A model generated the notes under the pieces. That model did no database searches. It had not been told where the DNA came from and saw only the letters and a program-made list of their open reading frames with translations. Of a stretch of DNA of 64,000 bases, positions 10,994 to 20,884 are shown one piece after another. This DNA comes from Breviolum minutum Mf 1.05b.01. Its lineage: Eukaryota > Sar > Dinophyceae > Suessiales > Symbiodiniaceae. Location: positions 124,001 to 188,000 of the forward strand of contig DF239126.1 of NCBI GenBank assembly GCA_000507305.1. Direction: 5' to 3'. The position numbers and the translations under genes are program-made. The first letter of the stretch is position 1, and the number at the start of each line of letters is the position of its first letter.

Positions 10994-11083
10994 CATAAAA
11001 TTCTTGCAACGAAGCTTCTCCACGCCTCTTGGCTCCGGTACACAGCGGAAGCGAGCGTCACCGCGTCGGTGGCTACACCGCAT
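10994..11083 (-). CDS. PPR exon 8 of the chain, ends at family A
   Basis: One base, 29 codons, two bases: CGVATDAVTLASAVYRSQ then EAWRSFVARIL. TDAVTLASAVY....AW fits helix A and helix B. A strong pyrimidine tract precedes CCCAG|A. Donor ATG|GTGTAT abuts the family A element at 10881-10990. Phase joins exon 7 (AA plus A). Confidence 0.62.
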
Positions 11084-11180
11084 CTGGGAGGGTTGGATGT
11101 TGGTGCTGGTCCGTTGGAAACATCCTGGGAACTAACAGCCAACCCTCAAGTTTCAGGTACCCAGATGTTGGAGTTTCAGG

Positions 11181-11309
11181 TACCCTCCTGGGAACAGCCA
11201 CAGCCAGTTCGCCACTGAAAAATGGTGCTTGTTGGATGGAATACGATCGCCTCTCCTGTTGGGATGCCCAATTTTTCAAGGGGATATTGTTAGTTTCAGT
11301 GAGGCTAGC
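11181..11309. mobile_element. family C element
   Basis: TACCCTCCTGGGAACAG, CACTGAAAAATGG, TTGTTAGTTTCAGTGAGG. Confidence 0.6.
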
Positions 11310-11408
11310 AAAAATGAAGGTAGCACCATCAGGAATTAATCATTGAGCCAGTAATCAGGGGTGAACATAACCATATTCAGAAAACAAACAATTGTTGCAA
11401 TTGTTCTT

Positions 11409-11522
11409 CTAGTTGGTGCTTTTCACCAACCCATTTGAAACATATGCGCAAGTCAAAATGGATTCCATTTCCCAATTTTTTCGGGGTGAAAATTCCAAAA
11501 AACATTTGAAACCACCACCTGG
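11409..11522. mobile_element. family B MITE-like element
   Basis: CTAGTTGGTGCTTTTCACC to TTTGAAACCACCACCTGG with an ATGCGCAAGTCAAAATGG core. Confidence 0.75.
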
Positions 11523-11659
11523 TGGATTATTTTCGGCTGTTTGGGGCATGTTGGGGCATCAACTTATATAAGCCAACAACGCCTGCAGCTTACATATAGG
11601 CAAGGATTCATCCATTTCAAGGGGACCTGAATTTCTTCAATGATTTCGATTGTTTTTTC

Positions 11660-11729
11660 TTCAAACATGAAGGGTACTTTTGCGGGGATCAAGGTAAACA
11701 ATTCAAAAATCTCTTGAAACCACCACCCG
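11660..11729. mobile_element. family B right part
   Basis: CTCTTGAAACCACCACCCG end only. Confidence 0.5.
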
Positions 11730-11838
11730 AAATTGACCTCCCTGAGAGTTAACATAGAATAGATTTAGATGCACAAAAAACCATTCATGGATCCGCAAAA
11801 TCTTCCAATTCCATTTTTGCATCTTAGGTCCAAGATGC

Positions 11839-11923
11839 TTTCCGAAAAGTTCCAAAGTCTGCTGCCAGCGCAAACTTTGGGCGCAAGCAGCTACTGCTAC
11901 GGTGGAAGTGATCACATCGCCGC
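11839..11923 (-). CDS. PPR exon 7 of the chain
   Basis: Two bases, 27 codons, two bases: GDVITSTVAVAACAQSLRW then QQTLELFG. A full helix A (DVIT...AC....RW) and helix B (WQQTLELF). Acceptor AACTAAG|G, after an in-frame TAA that fixes the start; donor a GC type, AAA|GCATCT. Confidence 0.74.
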
Positions 11924-12282
11924 CTTAGTTCGTTCGTCTGGGGGTTTGGGTCAATTCTGACCTTGATATATACTATACCTATTGCATGTGTGAAAGGGAA
12001 ATAATACGTCAACAATATTTTGTTTTGCACGACAAGTAAATTGATAAATGCATCTCGATACATATAGTATAGTATCTATAGAATTATGTATATTTATATG
12101 TGAACAACTGTCATGAATAGGTAACATCCCAAGCTTCCAAACACCACGTTGACGTGTTTTGAACCCTCAAAAGCCTACGCATGTTTCTACAAAGACGTCA
12201 TTTCAAAGCTGCTGGGAGTTTTAGCAAACCTCCAATTTTTGACATGAAACAGTCCTAGGTAGAAAGAGAGAGGAGGCTGGGT

Positions 12283-12306
12283 TTCTTCTCTCTCTCTCTC
12301 TCTCTC
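12283..12306. repeat. TC dinucleotide tract
   Basis: About 12 TC units. Confidence 0.9.
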
Positions 12307-12491
12307 ACACCCAGTTGAAACAGTTGTCTAGTCTCCATGTGTTTGTTTGGATGTGTTTCTTGTGCCTATTTTTGTTTTTTGTGAATTAATGTTTCGCATA
12401 TATGACCATACCCGACTTGGAATCTTTTTGGAGTTCCTGTATTAGAAGCCGACATGACAAATTTATCAAAATCCGTGGAACATGACATGTT

Positions 12492-12610
12492 CAAGGTTTG
12501 GCCCCTTCACCAGGTTATTTCACCTCAGGGAAACCCATTCATTTCAGGCCATTTGTAGGGGTTATAGCCATAACTCCATTTTATAACGATCGTGACGGGG
12601 GCCCACCTTG
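12492..12610. mobile_element. family D element supplying a splice donor
   Basis: CAAGGTTTGGCCCC start, GGCCATTTGTAGGGGTTATA and AACTCCATTTTATAACGATC inside, GGGCCCACCTTG end. On the minus strand the end terminal repeat is the donor of the exon at 12607-12655. Confidence 0.78.
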
Positions 12611-12655
12611 TCTTTCTGTTTCTTTTTTCTTGGGATTTTGCATCTCCCGAATCGC
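12607..12655 (-). CDS. PPR exon 6 of the chain, ends in family D
   Basis: Sixteen codons plus one base, AIREMQNPKKKETERQ: helix B (A...EM) and a charged linker. Acceptor ATCGAAG|G; donor GACAAG|GTGGGC is in the terminal repeat of the D copy at 12492-12610. Its phases (0 in, 1 out) are exactly what exons 5 and 7 require, and the joined product has D, 17 residues, then W. Confidence 0.66.
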
Positions 12656-12826
12656 CTTCGATCAAAAAACCCTCCCGAATCCAGAGTCCAACGGCAAGGT
12701 TGATCCGCCAAATCACTGAGATCGGCCGCGACCATCTCGTTGATTAAAGAAAGAACCACCTGGCTCGCAAAAAAATAACTGAAGGACTAGCTGGGAATCA
12801 TCTTCATCATTTTGTTTGCGCCTGCA

Positions 12827-12935
12827 CTGTTGATGGTTCAGAAATCCGGCGATCACCACTTGAGATGCATAAAAACCCATGTAAATAACGGGATGTTCAC
12901 TACCATCCTCAACTGGTGAACGCCGGACAACCGGA
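12827..12935. mobile_element. family H element, right arm degenerate
   Basis: CTGTTGATGGTTCAGAAATC left arm, AAATAACGGGATGTTCAC centre, partial right arm. Confidence 0.55.
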
Positions 12936-13032
12936 TGTTTTTTCACATTCACAAGTTCTTTTGGCATCAATCCGTTCGTGTGAGAAAACCCTGTGGTGGA
13001 AATTCCTAAAATCAATTTCTTTGATGTCCTTC

Positions 13033-13247
13033 GTGGTGGACCCAAAAACGATCGTTATAAATGGGGTGAAATGGGGCCCCTATAAATGGCCGAAATTAAA
13101 TGGGTAACTGGGGTTAACCTTCCTTAATTATAACCCCACAAAAACCCATGTATAAGGCCATTTATAGGGGTTGTAACATCTTACCAATCATTTTCGGCCA
13201 TTCATAGGGGTGAAATAACTCCATGTATAACGATCTGCTCGGTGCCC
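13033..13247. mobile_element. family D element, long form
   Basis: GGTGGACCCAAAAACGATCG start; two successive copies of the ATAAATGG..GGCCATT core; ends TAACGATCTGCTCGGTGCCC. Possibly two D copies joined. Confidence 0.62.
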
Positions 13248-13329
13248 CCCTGCTGGGCATTTGGTTCACTGGAAAACCTCTGACTGAATGTCTTGACGAG
13301 TACGAGTAAATCATGCTGAAGTCTCCGAG

Positions 13330-13620
13330 TTGCATAGTTTATATCAGTATCTTTATATTCATATAAAAACAAAACGGATTACATGATGTAAAAACATACG
13401 AGTATCATGATATACCATATTATGTTATACCACACCATAAAAACCCATATTATATCAGTACATTGAATCATATTGTATTGTTGTTGGCTCAGAACTCCGG
13501 CAGAATCTCCATCTATGACAATGTATGGTGATAAATGATAAATACATTGATACATTTTAATACATAATGATGATGACACATGATGATCACTGATGATTAA
13601 TTCTTGATAATTGATCAATC
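13330..13620. other. AT-rich stretch with TGATGATA repeats
   Basis: Many TGATGA/ACATGATG units on either side of the family B element; no gene. Confidence 0.55.
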
Positions 13621-13625
13621 ATTGA

Positions 13626-13725
13626 CTAGTTGGTGGTTTCAACCCATTTGAAACATATCAAATTGGATCATTTCCCCAGGGATCAGGGTGAAAAATGAAA
13701 AAAAATAGTTGAAAGCATCACCTAG
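13626..13725. mobile_element. family B MITE-like element
   Basis: CTAGTTGGTGGTTTCAACCC to TTGAAAGCATCACCTAG. Confidence 0.8.
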
Positions 13726-13862
13726 TTGATGATTGATGATACACGATGATACATGATGATTCACTATTGGTAATTGATCAATTATTGATGATTGATGATC
13801 TCCTGTTTTGGGAGCTTTAAAGCATCCCGCAACACATCTGTCAGGTCGATTGGCTGCCACAC

Positions 13863-13940
13863 CTCCCAGCGTTGTGCAGCGCCACACGCACCGAGGGCCG
13901 CATTCCAAACCACGCTGTTGAGAGGGCGATTGTGCCTCGC
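13863..13940 (-). CDS. PPR exon 5 of the chain
   Basis: Twenty-six codons, phase 0/0: ARHNRPLNSVVWNAALGACG then AAQRWE. WNAALGACGAAQRW is an unmistakable dinoflagellate-type PPR helix A. Acceptor CCTCGCAG|G, donor GGGAG|GTGTGG. GC content is far above the flanks. Confidence 0.78.
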
Positions 13941-14104
13941 CTGCGAGGAACCGCGGTTGGTGAGTACATGAAGCAAGCATGAAATATCACGAAATCTTGG
14001 TTGGTTTCACTTAGGAATTCCAACAAGTGATGATTTAATCGTTGATTTGCATTATCTCATAGTCTCCCAACAACTAGAACTAGTGTTTTTTGTGGCTTTA
14101 ATGT

Positions 14105-14170
14105 AATCTTATGGTCTGGATTGGTGGTTTGGATTGGTGTTTTTTTGGATAATCCCCTTATGAAATCCTC
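14105..14170. mobile_element. family K fragment
   Basis: GGATTGGTGGTTTGGATTGG and GTTTTTTTGGATAATCCCC, the left arm of family K. Confidence 0.4.
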
Positions 14171-14271
14171 CAAGGTCTTTTCGATTATTTGTTGGTTAAA
14201 ACCTGGATGATTTGGACGATGTTGTCAATCAAAAACTGCTGGTTGAAGTTTCACGTTTGCAAACCTACTAA

Positions 14272-14354
14272 GTAGTGGGCCCCCAAAACCGATCGTTATT
14301 AAATTGAGTTAGCTATAACCCCATGTATAACGACGGTTTTTGAGCCCACCTTGT
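14272..14354. mobile_element. short family D element
   Basis: AGTGGGCCCCCAAAACCGATCG and CGACGGTTTTTGAGCCCACC at the ends. A minus 21-nt frame (DPVSNHK) would end at its CACAAG|GTGGGC donor. Confidence 0.65.
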
Positions 14355-14850
14355 GGTTCGAAACAGGATCCTTTTACAAGGTAAGAGTAGATGGTACAGT
14401 TTCCAAATCTACCTGCTTTTTCAAAGCCCTGTACTAGTCTACCTTTTTGGCGACTGTGCCATGTATTGACCCTTGGGGGAATGTTTTATTAAAACTGCCT
14501 ACATAACTGGGTAGCACAACTTCTGACCTCTCGATGCTTTACATATCCTCATCCCCTAATGTATTGTAGTAAGTAGCTATAATAACACATCCTTAAAAAA
14601 AAATAAGCCAAGCAATCCCAAAGCCTTTCAAGTGCTCCGATTCAGTCTCTTCGTGCAGTTTGAGCTCCCTCTGTGGAGTGAGTACAGTTTGAAATCATGT
14701 CCACTTCGGGGGAGAATTATCTAACTTATGGCCATTTGAGGTGACTAGGCACCTCATTTTGGAGTTCATCTCCAACTGAAACTCAAAATCTGTAAAGTTT
14801 TGTTAAGACAAACCTCTGTATTTCCCAAAGTAACCGTGAGAAAATCATCC
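14355..14850. other. no gene seen
   Basis: AT-rich unique sequence, intronic if the PPR chain is right; weak J-like AACTGGGTAGCACAAC near 14507. Confidence 0.45.
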
Positions 14851-14926
14851 ACTAAGAATCAGCGATTGGCAGAGTTCTTTTTGGATCTCCAAACCACCAG
14901 TTTCGAAATCCCATGATTCTCAGTGG
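14850..14926. mobile_element. family E-like element
   Basis: ACTAAGAATCAGCGATTGG, TTTTGGATCTCCAAACCACC, GATTCTCAGTGG. The TTTTTGGATCTCCAAACCACC core recurs at 54725-54750. Confidence 0.55.
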
Positions 14927-15039
14927 TTGATACTTCAAGTTTTTTTTGATCCTTCTGTGTTTCAGGCCACATTCCGGGTGGCCAGTGAACCAAACATCAC
15001 GGACCCGAAATGGACCCCACTTGGATGATCCCGTTGGAA

Positions 15040-15137
15040 GTTAGGATCAATGGTTAGGATCAATAGCTTATAACCCACCTTATAAATGAGGCCTTTTGGG
15101 GTTATAACCCACAGGACTCCTAACCATTGATCCTAAC
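15040..15137. repeat. perfect-ended hairpin (M)
   Basis: GTTAGGATCAATGGTTAGG at the left is answered exactly by CCTAACCATTGATCCTAAC at the right, enclosing D-like CTTATAACCCACCTTATAAA. Confidence 0.75.
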
Positions 15138-15171
15138 AAACCCAACGAAAAACATCCATCCACATTGTGAC

Positions 15172-15269
15172 CTGCAGCATCAACAATGCCATTTGCCATG
15201 CATAGCCTTTCTGCAAAGCATCAAATTGGATTCCAACTGCCACGGTGGCAGAGGGGCCAGAGGAAGAAC
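15172..15269 (-). CDS. PPR exon 4 of the chain
   Basis: Two bases plus 32 codons: SSSGPSATVAVGIQFDALQ, then KGYAWQMALLMLQ. LQKGYAWQMALLML is helix A end plus helix B. Acceptor TTGTGCAG|G, donor CTGCAG|GTCACA. Confidence 0.75.
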
Positions 15270-15757
15270 CTGCACAAATTGTTTTCCAAACAAAGACCAA
15301 ATTTAACATGTTTTCCAAGGGAAACCGCCCACAGGGCCCCCTGAAAGATGGGCCCGGAAACGGACGTTTCAACCAACAGTTTATGAAGGAATTTCGACTT
15401 CTTTCTCGGGGGTTTGGGGAAGTATCTTCGCCAGGGTATGCGTGCAAAATCATTGAATGTTGACGAAGAAAAGAAACCGGCCGGTTGGCTATGGCTCCAC
15501 TCCCAGGATAATGTTGACCCACCAGGATGACATTCCATTTTTAGTCTCCGGGTTTCCGAACTAAACCTTTATTTGCCACTGTTGCTGGGAGGGGGCCACA
15601 CCCAACGTTCCGGGCATTTCTTTCGAAAAATTCAAAATTCATATACGTATGCTCATATTTCAATCGGATGGGAGAATCTGCAAAAGAATAAGGGGCAAAC
15701 TATTCCAAGCACCGGGTTTTTCAGCAAACGCATCTGACAAATCCACCAATAAACTTT

Positions 15758-15826
15758 TGAACTCTAAGCCTCAAAAACTGGTTCCCCTGCACCCTTCCAT
15801 TGGAGGATCCAATCGCTGATCCTTCC
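15758..15826. mobile_element. family E fragment
   Basis: CACCCTTCCATTGGAGG then ATCCAATCGCTGATCC. Confidence 0.5.
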
Positions 15827-16016
15827 GGAATAAAAATTGAAAGAATCCGTTAAATACCGCAGGGTTTTTTCCATCAAACAACTCCCAACTTCAAAATTGG
15901 TTTCGGGCAAAGCCCCCAACGAACTCGACGCATCCATCATTCATCATGCAATGAGTTTCAACATACCTTCAAACAAATACGAAATCATGAAAATGTTTGA
16001 ACAAAGATTTGGTCAA

Positions 16017-16105
16017 CCCTAAGAATCCTGACCCCTCAATCCAGTGGCTAATTTGAGGACCCAAAAAAGCCCTCCAATGGAGGGTCCAACCGGGGATTCT
16101 TAGGG
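16017..16105. mobile_element. family E element
   Basis: CCCTAAGAATCCTGACCCC to GGGTCC..GGGGATTCTTAGGG. Confidence 0.72.
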
Positions 16106-16152
16106 AGCCGGTAAACCCCGGGAGTTCGCAGGTTTGTCGGTTAAACCGCCAC

Positions 16153-16197
16153 CTTTGAACTCCAATAGTTGTAAAGCTTCTTGCCAATGTGCAGTAC
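16153..16197 (-). CDS. PPR exon 3 of the chain, helix B
   Basis: Two bases, 14 codons, one base: TAHWQEALQLLEFK. HWQEALQLL is a canonical PPR helix B. Acceptor AACTTCAG|G, donor CAAAG|GTGGCG. Phase joins both neighbours; the distance to the next Trp is 35. Confidence 0.68.
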
Positions 16198-16684
16198 CTG
16201 AAGTTGAAAGACTGGACTTCTCGGGAATTCCAAGGCAATAAATAACAAGAGCACTAGAACTCAAATGACTTATACTTTGAAAAAGACACGTAGAATGAAA
16301 GGTCAACCTCCCCAAAAGAGGTCAGTTGGGTTCTAGATATGTATAGATACATCTGAAGATTAGCTCCTTAAAGTATAATCATCGGGGTGATTTAACAGGA
16401 TTTGATTACGATCACAACGCCCACCTGGGTAGAAGAAAAACTCAAAGCAATTCTCAAACTGCTAACTGGCTTGTGCGTTCTTTTAACTTGAGCATTGAAC
16501 GAAAAACATGTTACCTCCCACTACACCGCTTGATCCTTCTGATGACTTATTATAAATATCATAAGCCTTCTTTCACTGCGTTTTATGCCTTTTGCTCCTT
16601 TTGGCAACCCAACCCAACCGAATCCCAACCATGTTTTATTTTTGCACCACAAAAAATCCACCATTCTTTCCGAGTGGCGCACGC

Positions 16685-16814
16685 AGGTGCTAGCGATTTG
16701 GTTGATGATGGTATAGTCATTGGTATTTGTAAGCTTTAATGCCAGTTGCCAACGTAGGCGATTCGCCAGTGGTGCTATAGCCACATGAGCTGCCAGAGAA
16801 GTCCAAGACATGTC
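16685..16814 (-). CDS. PPR exon 2 of the chain
   Basis: Forty-three codons plus one base: DMSWTSLAAHVAIAPLAN, RLRWQLALKL, then NDYTIINQIAST. Contains a helix A, helix B and a second helix A. Acceptor AACCCAG|G with a good tract, GC donor CCT|GCGTGC; the split codon restores the conserved Cys (T plus GT) of helix A in the next exon. The second unit is about nine residues short. Confidence 0.62.
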
Positions 16815-17220
16815 CTGGGTTGGAGTTTGCAAGGTGCAAACAGCAAAAACATCTGCTTGTGTGTTACATGAATCATGAAATCCTGGTTGGTTCATTTTGG
16901 AATCCAAAAAATATTGATTCAATGAACATGTAATGTTAATGAGTTATACATTTATCATCTTCTAACTAGTGCAATTAGGTTGTGTAGTTTCATCACCCCC
17001 ACGAAAAAAATAGAATTCAAAGAACCAGATGAACTCTTTTCGTTTTCACCCACTGGACTATTCCTGGACTATGGCAATTTGGATCTTGACAAATGGTGGT
17101 GCCATGAAGCATAAAAACACCAGTCTCAACCGCCCAAAAAAAACAGGTTGACGCGAGTTATATCCATACCCGTGTGTTGGTTATCTACATCTTCCAACCA
17201 AAAAAGTGTTTCGCCATTGG

Positions 17221-17304
17221 CCCCTCCAAGGGTTTTTTTTGAACCCGTAGGGATCCCGGGATCTCAAAATGACGCCCAGTTTTGAAGGGTTTTTCCGGTT
17301 AGGG
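17221..17304. mobile_element. family E element, degraded
   Basis: CCCTCCAAGGG, GGATCTCAAAATGACGCCC, TTTGAAGGGTTTTTCCGG. Confidence 0.5.
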
Positions 17305-17524
17305 AAACAGAAAGAGATGAGGACCTTAGGATGCTCCCGAACTTTCATAGGTGAAGGTTTAGGTGCCAGGAAATCATGATTGAATTGGAAATCTGTTAGG
17401 CGGAAATCCATGTCAAATGATACGAAAGATGTGAAATTATATAAAAATCTATGACACCTTGGAAATTGGTAATTCAATAATGGAGATACAGTATTTTTGC
17501 CACACCAAAAACCATCCCTTGCTC

Positions 17525-17571
17525 GAGAATGGCAAGCAATGCCAGCCCAATCCGTAAGGTTTGCCATCGGC
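17525..17571 (-). CDS. PPR exon 1 of the eight-exon chain
   Basis: Two bases plus RWQTLRIGLALLAIL; WQ..(R)..LALL is helix B. Acceptor GGGAG|G, donor a GA type (CTC|GAGCAA). With that donor the phase matches the next exon and the Trp-to-Trp distance is exactly 35 residues, the main reason to accept it. Confidence 0.52.
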
Positions 17572-17588
17572 CTCCCGTTATCATATAA

Positions 17589-17704
17589 CCCATACCATCC
17601 ACGGATCTGGTAGATTTACCGGCTCATTTATCATATTCTACCATTAAAAGCAACCATTCATGGATCGGTAAATATACCACTTTTCCATGTAAGGCCGTCA
17701 TGGG
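17589..17704. mobile_element. family A MITE-like element
   Basis: CCCATACCATCCACGGATC, CCATTCATGGATCGGTAAAT, GTCATGGG. Confidence 0.72.
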
Positions 17705-17790
17705 AAGTCAATGACCCTGGCGATCCCTGGCCCGGCTCCCAATCTCTGCCAGGTCGCTGTGTTGGCGGTTGCTACAAGTTCCACAATCGC
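17705..17790 (-). CDS. PPR-like exon, 3' end unclear
   Basis: Acceptor GGACCCAG|G then AIVELVATANTATWQRLG, a helix A ending in Trp-Gln. The frame stays open to the start of a family A element at 17704, so the donor is not fixed. Phase does not join obviously to 17525-17571, which suggests a missing exon or a wrong donor. Confidence 0.38.
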
Positions 17791-17852
17791 CTGGGTCCAA
17801 GGTCCCGCGAGCTGTTTGGAACGACAATTTCGTTTTTTTGAAGAGTGGATGC

Positions 17853-18050
<198 letters not shown>

Positions 18051-18078
18051 NNNNNNNNNNNNNNNNNNNNNNNNNNNN
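18051..18078. other. assembly gap of 28 N
   Basis: Run of N inside the triplet array; the true repeat length is unknown. Confidence 0.98.
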
Positions 18079-18131
18079 TTTTTTTTTGTTTTTTGTTTTT
18101 CTTCTTGGTTTTGTTGTTGTTGTTATTGTCG

Positions 18132-18162
<31 letters not shown>

Positions 18163-18195
18163 CTTGTCTGTTGCTGTTGTCTGTTGTCTGTTGTC

Positions 18196-18265
<70 letters not shown>

Positions 18266-18372
18266 GCTGTTGCTGTTGCTGTTGCTGTTGTTGTTGTTCT
18301 TGTTCTTGTTGTTGTTGTTGTTGCTGTTGCTGTTGTTGTTGTTGTTGTTGTTGTTGTTGCTGCTGCTGCTGA
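18079..18372. repeat. TTG/TTGCTG/TTGTC arrays
   Basis: Continuation of the array after the gap, with TGTCTGTTG variants near 18165-18200. Confidence 0.93.
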
Positions 18373-18418
18373 AGGTTGTTTGTAACTTCCAATCCGTTCT
18401 TCAGTTGTCGAATGGCAC

Positions 18419-18466
18419 CTGCCATCCACGAAGCGCTGCATGGTGCATACGACCTTCCAGACCAAC
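18419..18466 (-). CDS. possible PPR-like exon
   Basis: Acceptor ATTGCAG|G and donor GGCAG|GTGCCA bound 48 nt. Frame VGLEGRMHHAALRGWQ ends in Trp-Gln as helix A exons do; the other two frames are open as well. Confidence 0.32.
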
Positions 18467-18507
18467 CTGCAATTGGTTGCCATTCAGTTTAAGACCCTCA
18501 AAGATTT

Positions 18508-18585
18508 TCAACCCTGCTTATGGGATGAAAAAACCCTGCTTATAGGGGTTATCACCCCATGTATAACTGGTAGGGGCCCACCTTG
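18508..18585. mobile_element. family D right part, in a duplicated segment
   Basis: CCCTGCTTATAGGGGTTATC, CACCCCATGTATAACTGG, GGGGCCCACCTTG. Confidence 0.7.
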
Positions 18586-18693
18586 TGTGATCTGTGCATT
18601 GGAAAAAATGGTGTTGCTTCTATGGACTGATGACATGCAAACTGTCCCTTTCGACTGTCAAATGACATGAACATCTAGCTGGTGGTTTCAATT
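18522..18693. repeat. duplicated segment, copy 1 of 2
   Basis: Near-identical to 34580-34746: D right end, about 85 bp of otherwise unique sequence, and the family B left arm. On the minus strand it may hold an exon (SVHRSNTIFSNAQITQ) ending at the D donor. Confidence 0.82.
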
Positions 18694-18766
18694 TGAAAAA
18701 TATGCGCAAGTCAAATTGGATCATTTTCCCGGGGTGAAAATAAAAACATTTGAAAGCACCACCGAG
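18675..18766. mobile_element. family B MITE-like element
   Basis: CTAGCTGGTGGTTTCAA to TTTGAAAGCACCACCGAG. Confidence 0.76.
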
Positions 18767-18769
18767 TAA

Positions 18770-19300
18770 GTCTTGAAATCAACATTGGAAATAATTTGCC
18801 CAGAAATGTTTTTGCATAAGTGGGCTATTCTCATGATCGATCCTTGTAGAAAACGCATAATTAAAGTAGATGTGGGGGTTCATACTGTTGATGCAAGATC
18901 TCCAGCACCAATTGAGTCATGTGTGAAACCCAATAATCAAATGGCCAGACTATCTCCATGTCACCTGCTTCACAGGTGGATTTCTTCTATCACTGGCTTC
19001 GGATTTTGAATTCCTAATGATAAATCCGCTGTGAATCTTTCATTCACTGCATTGCCATGACATCATTTTTTTGGCTCTCAAAAATCAAAACATGACACAT
19101 TGTCGCCAAAAACCACTCCACCTACAACACACAAACCCTGATGGAGCACCTTGCCACGAAAAGAAAAAAAGGCGACATTGGCAAAACCAAATTGGCGAAC
19201 TCATTCAGTAGTCCCAAATGATTCGACGTGTTACAATTACTGTAATTTTTATGGTCATATTATACTCTATAATAATCTACACACCCTGAAACTTTGACGA
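18770..19300. other. no gene seen
   Basis: AT-rich; a 78-codon plus frame at 18773-19009 without family resemblance. Confidence 0.4.
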
Positions 19301-19303
19301 ATA

Positions 19304-19356
19304 GATACCCAAATATAAAAGGTAATCTCCTTTCCAATAAGGCTATTTTGGGTATC
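19304..19356. repeat. hairpin family F
   Basis: GATACCCAAATATAAAAGG against CTATTTTGGGTATC; a second copy lies inside the A element at 30391. Confidence 0.6.
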
Positions 19357-19454
19357 TTGCTGTTCAGTTTCTACTGACGCAAGCCCAACTTCTGATGTAT
19401 CTTCACCCTCCTGCCACGAGTCTTTTCAGCTACCGTTAAAGGGGAAGTGTCAAT

Positions 19455-19554
19455 TCCCATAGCATGAATGGGACTAGTATATTTACCTAGTAATTTCCCA
19501 TACCAAATCAACCAAATCTAGGTAAATATACCAATTGCATGGGAATCCTATGGG
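19455..19554. mobile_element. family A MITE-like element
   Basis: TCCCATAGCATGAATGGG, TATATTTACCTAGTAATTT, TAGGTAAATATACCAATTG, CATGGGAATCCTATGGG. Confidence 0.8.
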
Positions 19555-19575
19555 GGTTCCTTGGACGGGTACCTG

Positions 19576-19680
19576 GAAGGTGGGCCCCTACGATCATTTT
19601 AAATGGAGCTTTCCCTAGATTCATAACCCTACTTATACTGGCTATAACCCCATTTGTAATTGGTTCTTGGGCCCACCTTG
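19576..19680. mobile_element. family D element
   Basis: AAGGTGGGCCCCTACGATC to TTCTTGGGCCCACCTTG. On the minus strand the far end reads CCACCTTCCAG|G, a possible acceptor at the element edge. Confidence 0.78.
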
Positions 19681-19699
19681 TATGTCATCACACACTCTC
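19677..19699 (-). CDS. possible micro-exon ending in family D
   Basis: Twenty-three nt, frame ECVMTYK, between TTTAAAG|G and ATACAAG|GTGGGC in the terminal repeat of the D copy at 19576-19680. V.TY is the usual start of helix A, but the exon is too short to judge alone. Confidence 0.28.
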
Positions 19700-19862
19700 C
19701 TTTAAAAAAACGACGGACCAAGGTCCACAAACGGGGTACCTCCATGAAACCCAACCCAACGTCGTCTGAAAACGACGGAAACAACTTTCACAACTTTCCA
19801 CCTCCAGAAGACTTGAAGATTCCAAACCTCGTTTTGTTCGTTTTTTGTTGGGAAATCAGGAG

Positions 19863-19902
<40 letters not shown>

Positions 19903-19906
19903 CTAC
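19863..19906. repeat. CAA triplet array
   Basis: About 14 CAA units before a single N at 19907. Confidence 0.92.
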
Positions 19907-19907
19907 N

Positions 19908-20880
19908 TACGACTACGACTACGACTACGACTACGACTACGACTACGACTACGACTACGACTACGACTACGACTACGACTACGACTACGACTACGACTAC
20001 GACTACGACTACGACTACGACTACGACTACGACTACGACTACGACTACGACTACGACTACGACTACGACTACGACTACGACTACGACTACGACTACGACT
20101 ACGACTACGACTACGACTACGACTACGACTACGACTACGACTACGACTACGACTACGACTACGACTACGACTACGACTACGACTACGACTACGACTACGA
20201 CTACGACTACGACTACGACTACGACTACGACTACGACTACGACTACGACTACGACTACGACTACGACTACGACTACGACTACGACTACGACTACGACTAC
20301 GACTACGACTACGACTACGACTACGACTACGACTACGACTACGACTACGACTACGACTACGACTACGACTACGACTACGACTACGACTACGACTACGACT
20401 ACGACTACGACTACGACTACGACTACGACTACGACTACGACTACGACTACGACTACGACTACGACTACGACTACGACTACGACTACGACTACGACTACGA
20501 CTACGACTACGACTACGACTACGACTACGACTACGACTACGACTACGACTACGACTACGACTACGACTACGACTACGACTACGACTACGACTACGACTAC
20601 GACTACGACTACGACTACGACTACGACTACGACTACGACTACGACTACGACTACGACTACGACTACGACTACGACTACGACTACGACTACGACTACGACT
20701 ACGACTACGACTACGACTACGACTACGACTACGACTACGACTACGACTACGACTACGACTACGACTACGACTACGACTACGACTACGACTACGACTACGA
20801 CTACGACTACGACTACGACTACGACTACGACTACGACTACGACTACGACTACGACTACGACTACGACTACGACTACGACT
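19908..20880. repeat. perfect ACGACT hexamer array, ~970 bp
   Basis: About 162 units with no variation visible. The long Tyr-Asp, Thr, Val and Arg-Ser frames across it are periodic artefacts. It begins at a single N (19907) where the CAA array ends. Confidence 0.96.
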
Positions 20881-20884
20881 GTGA

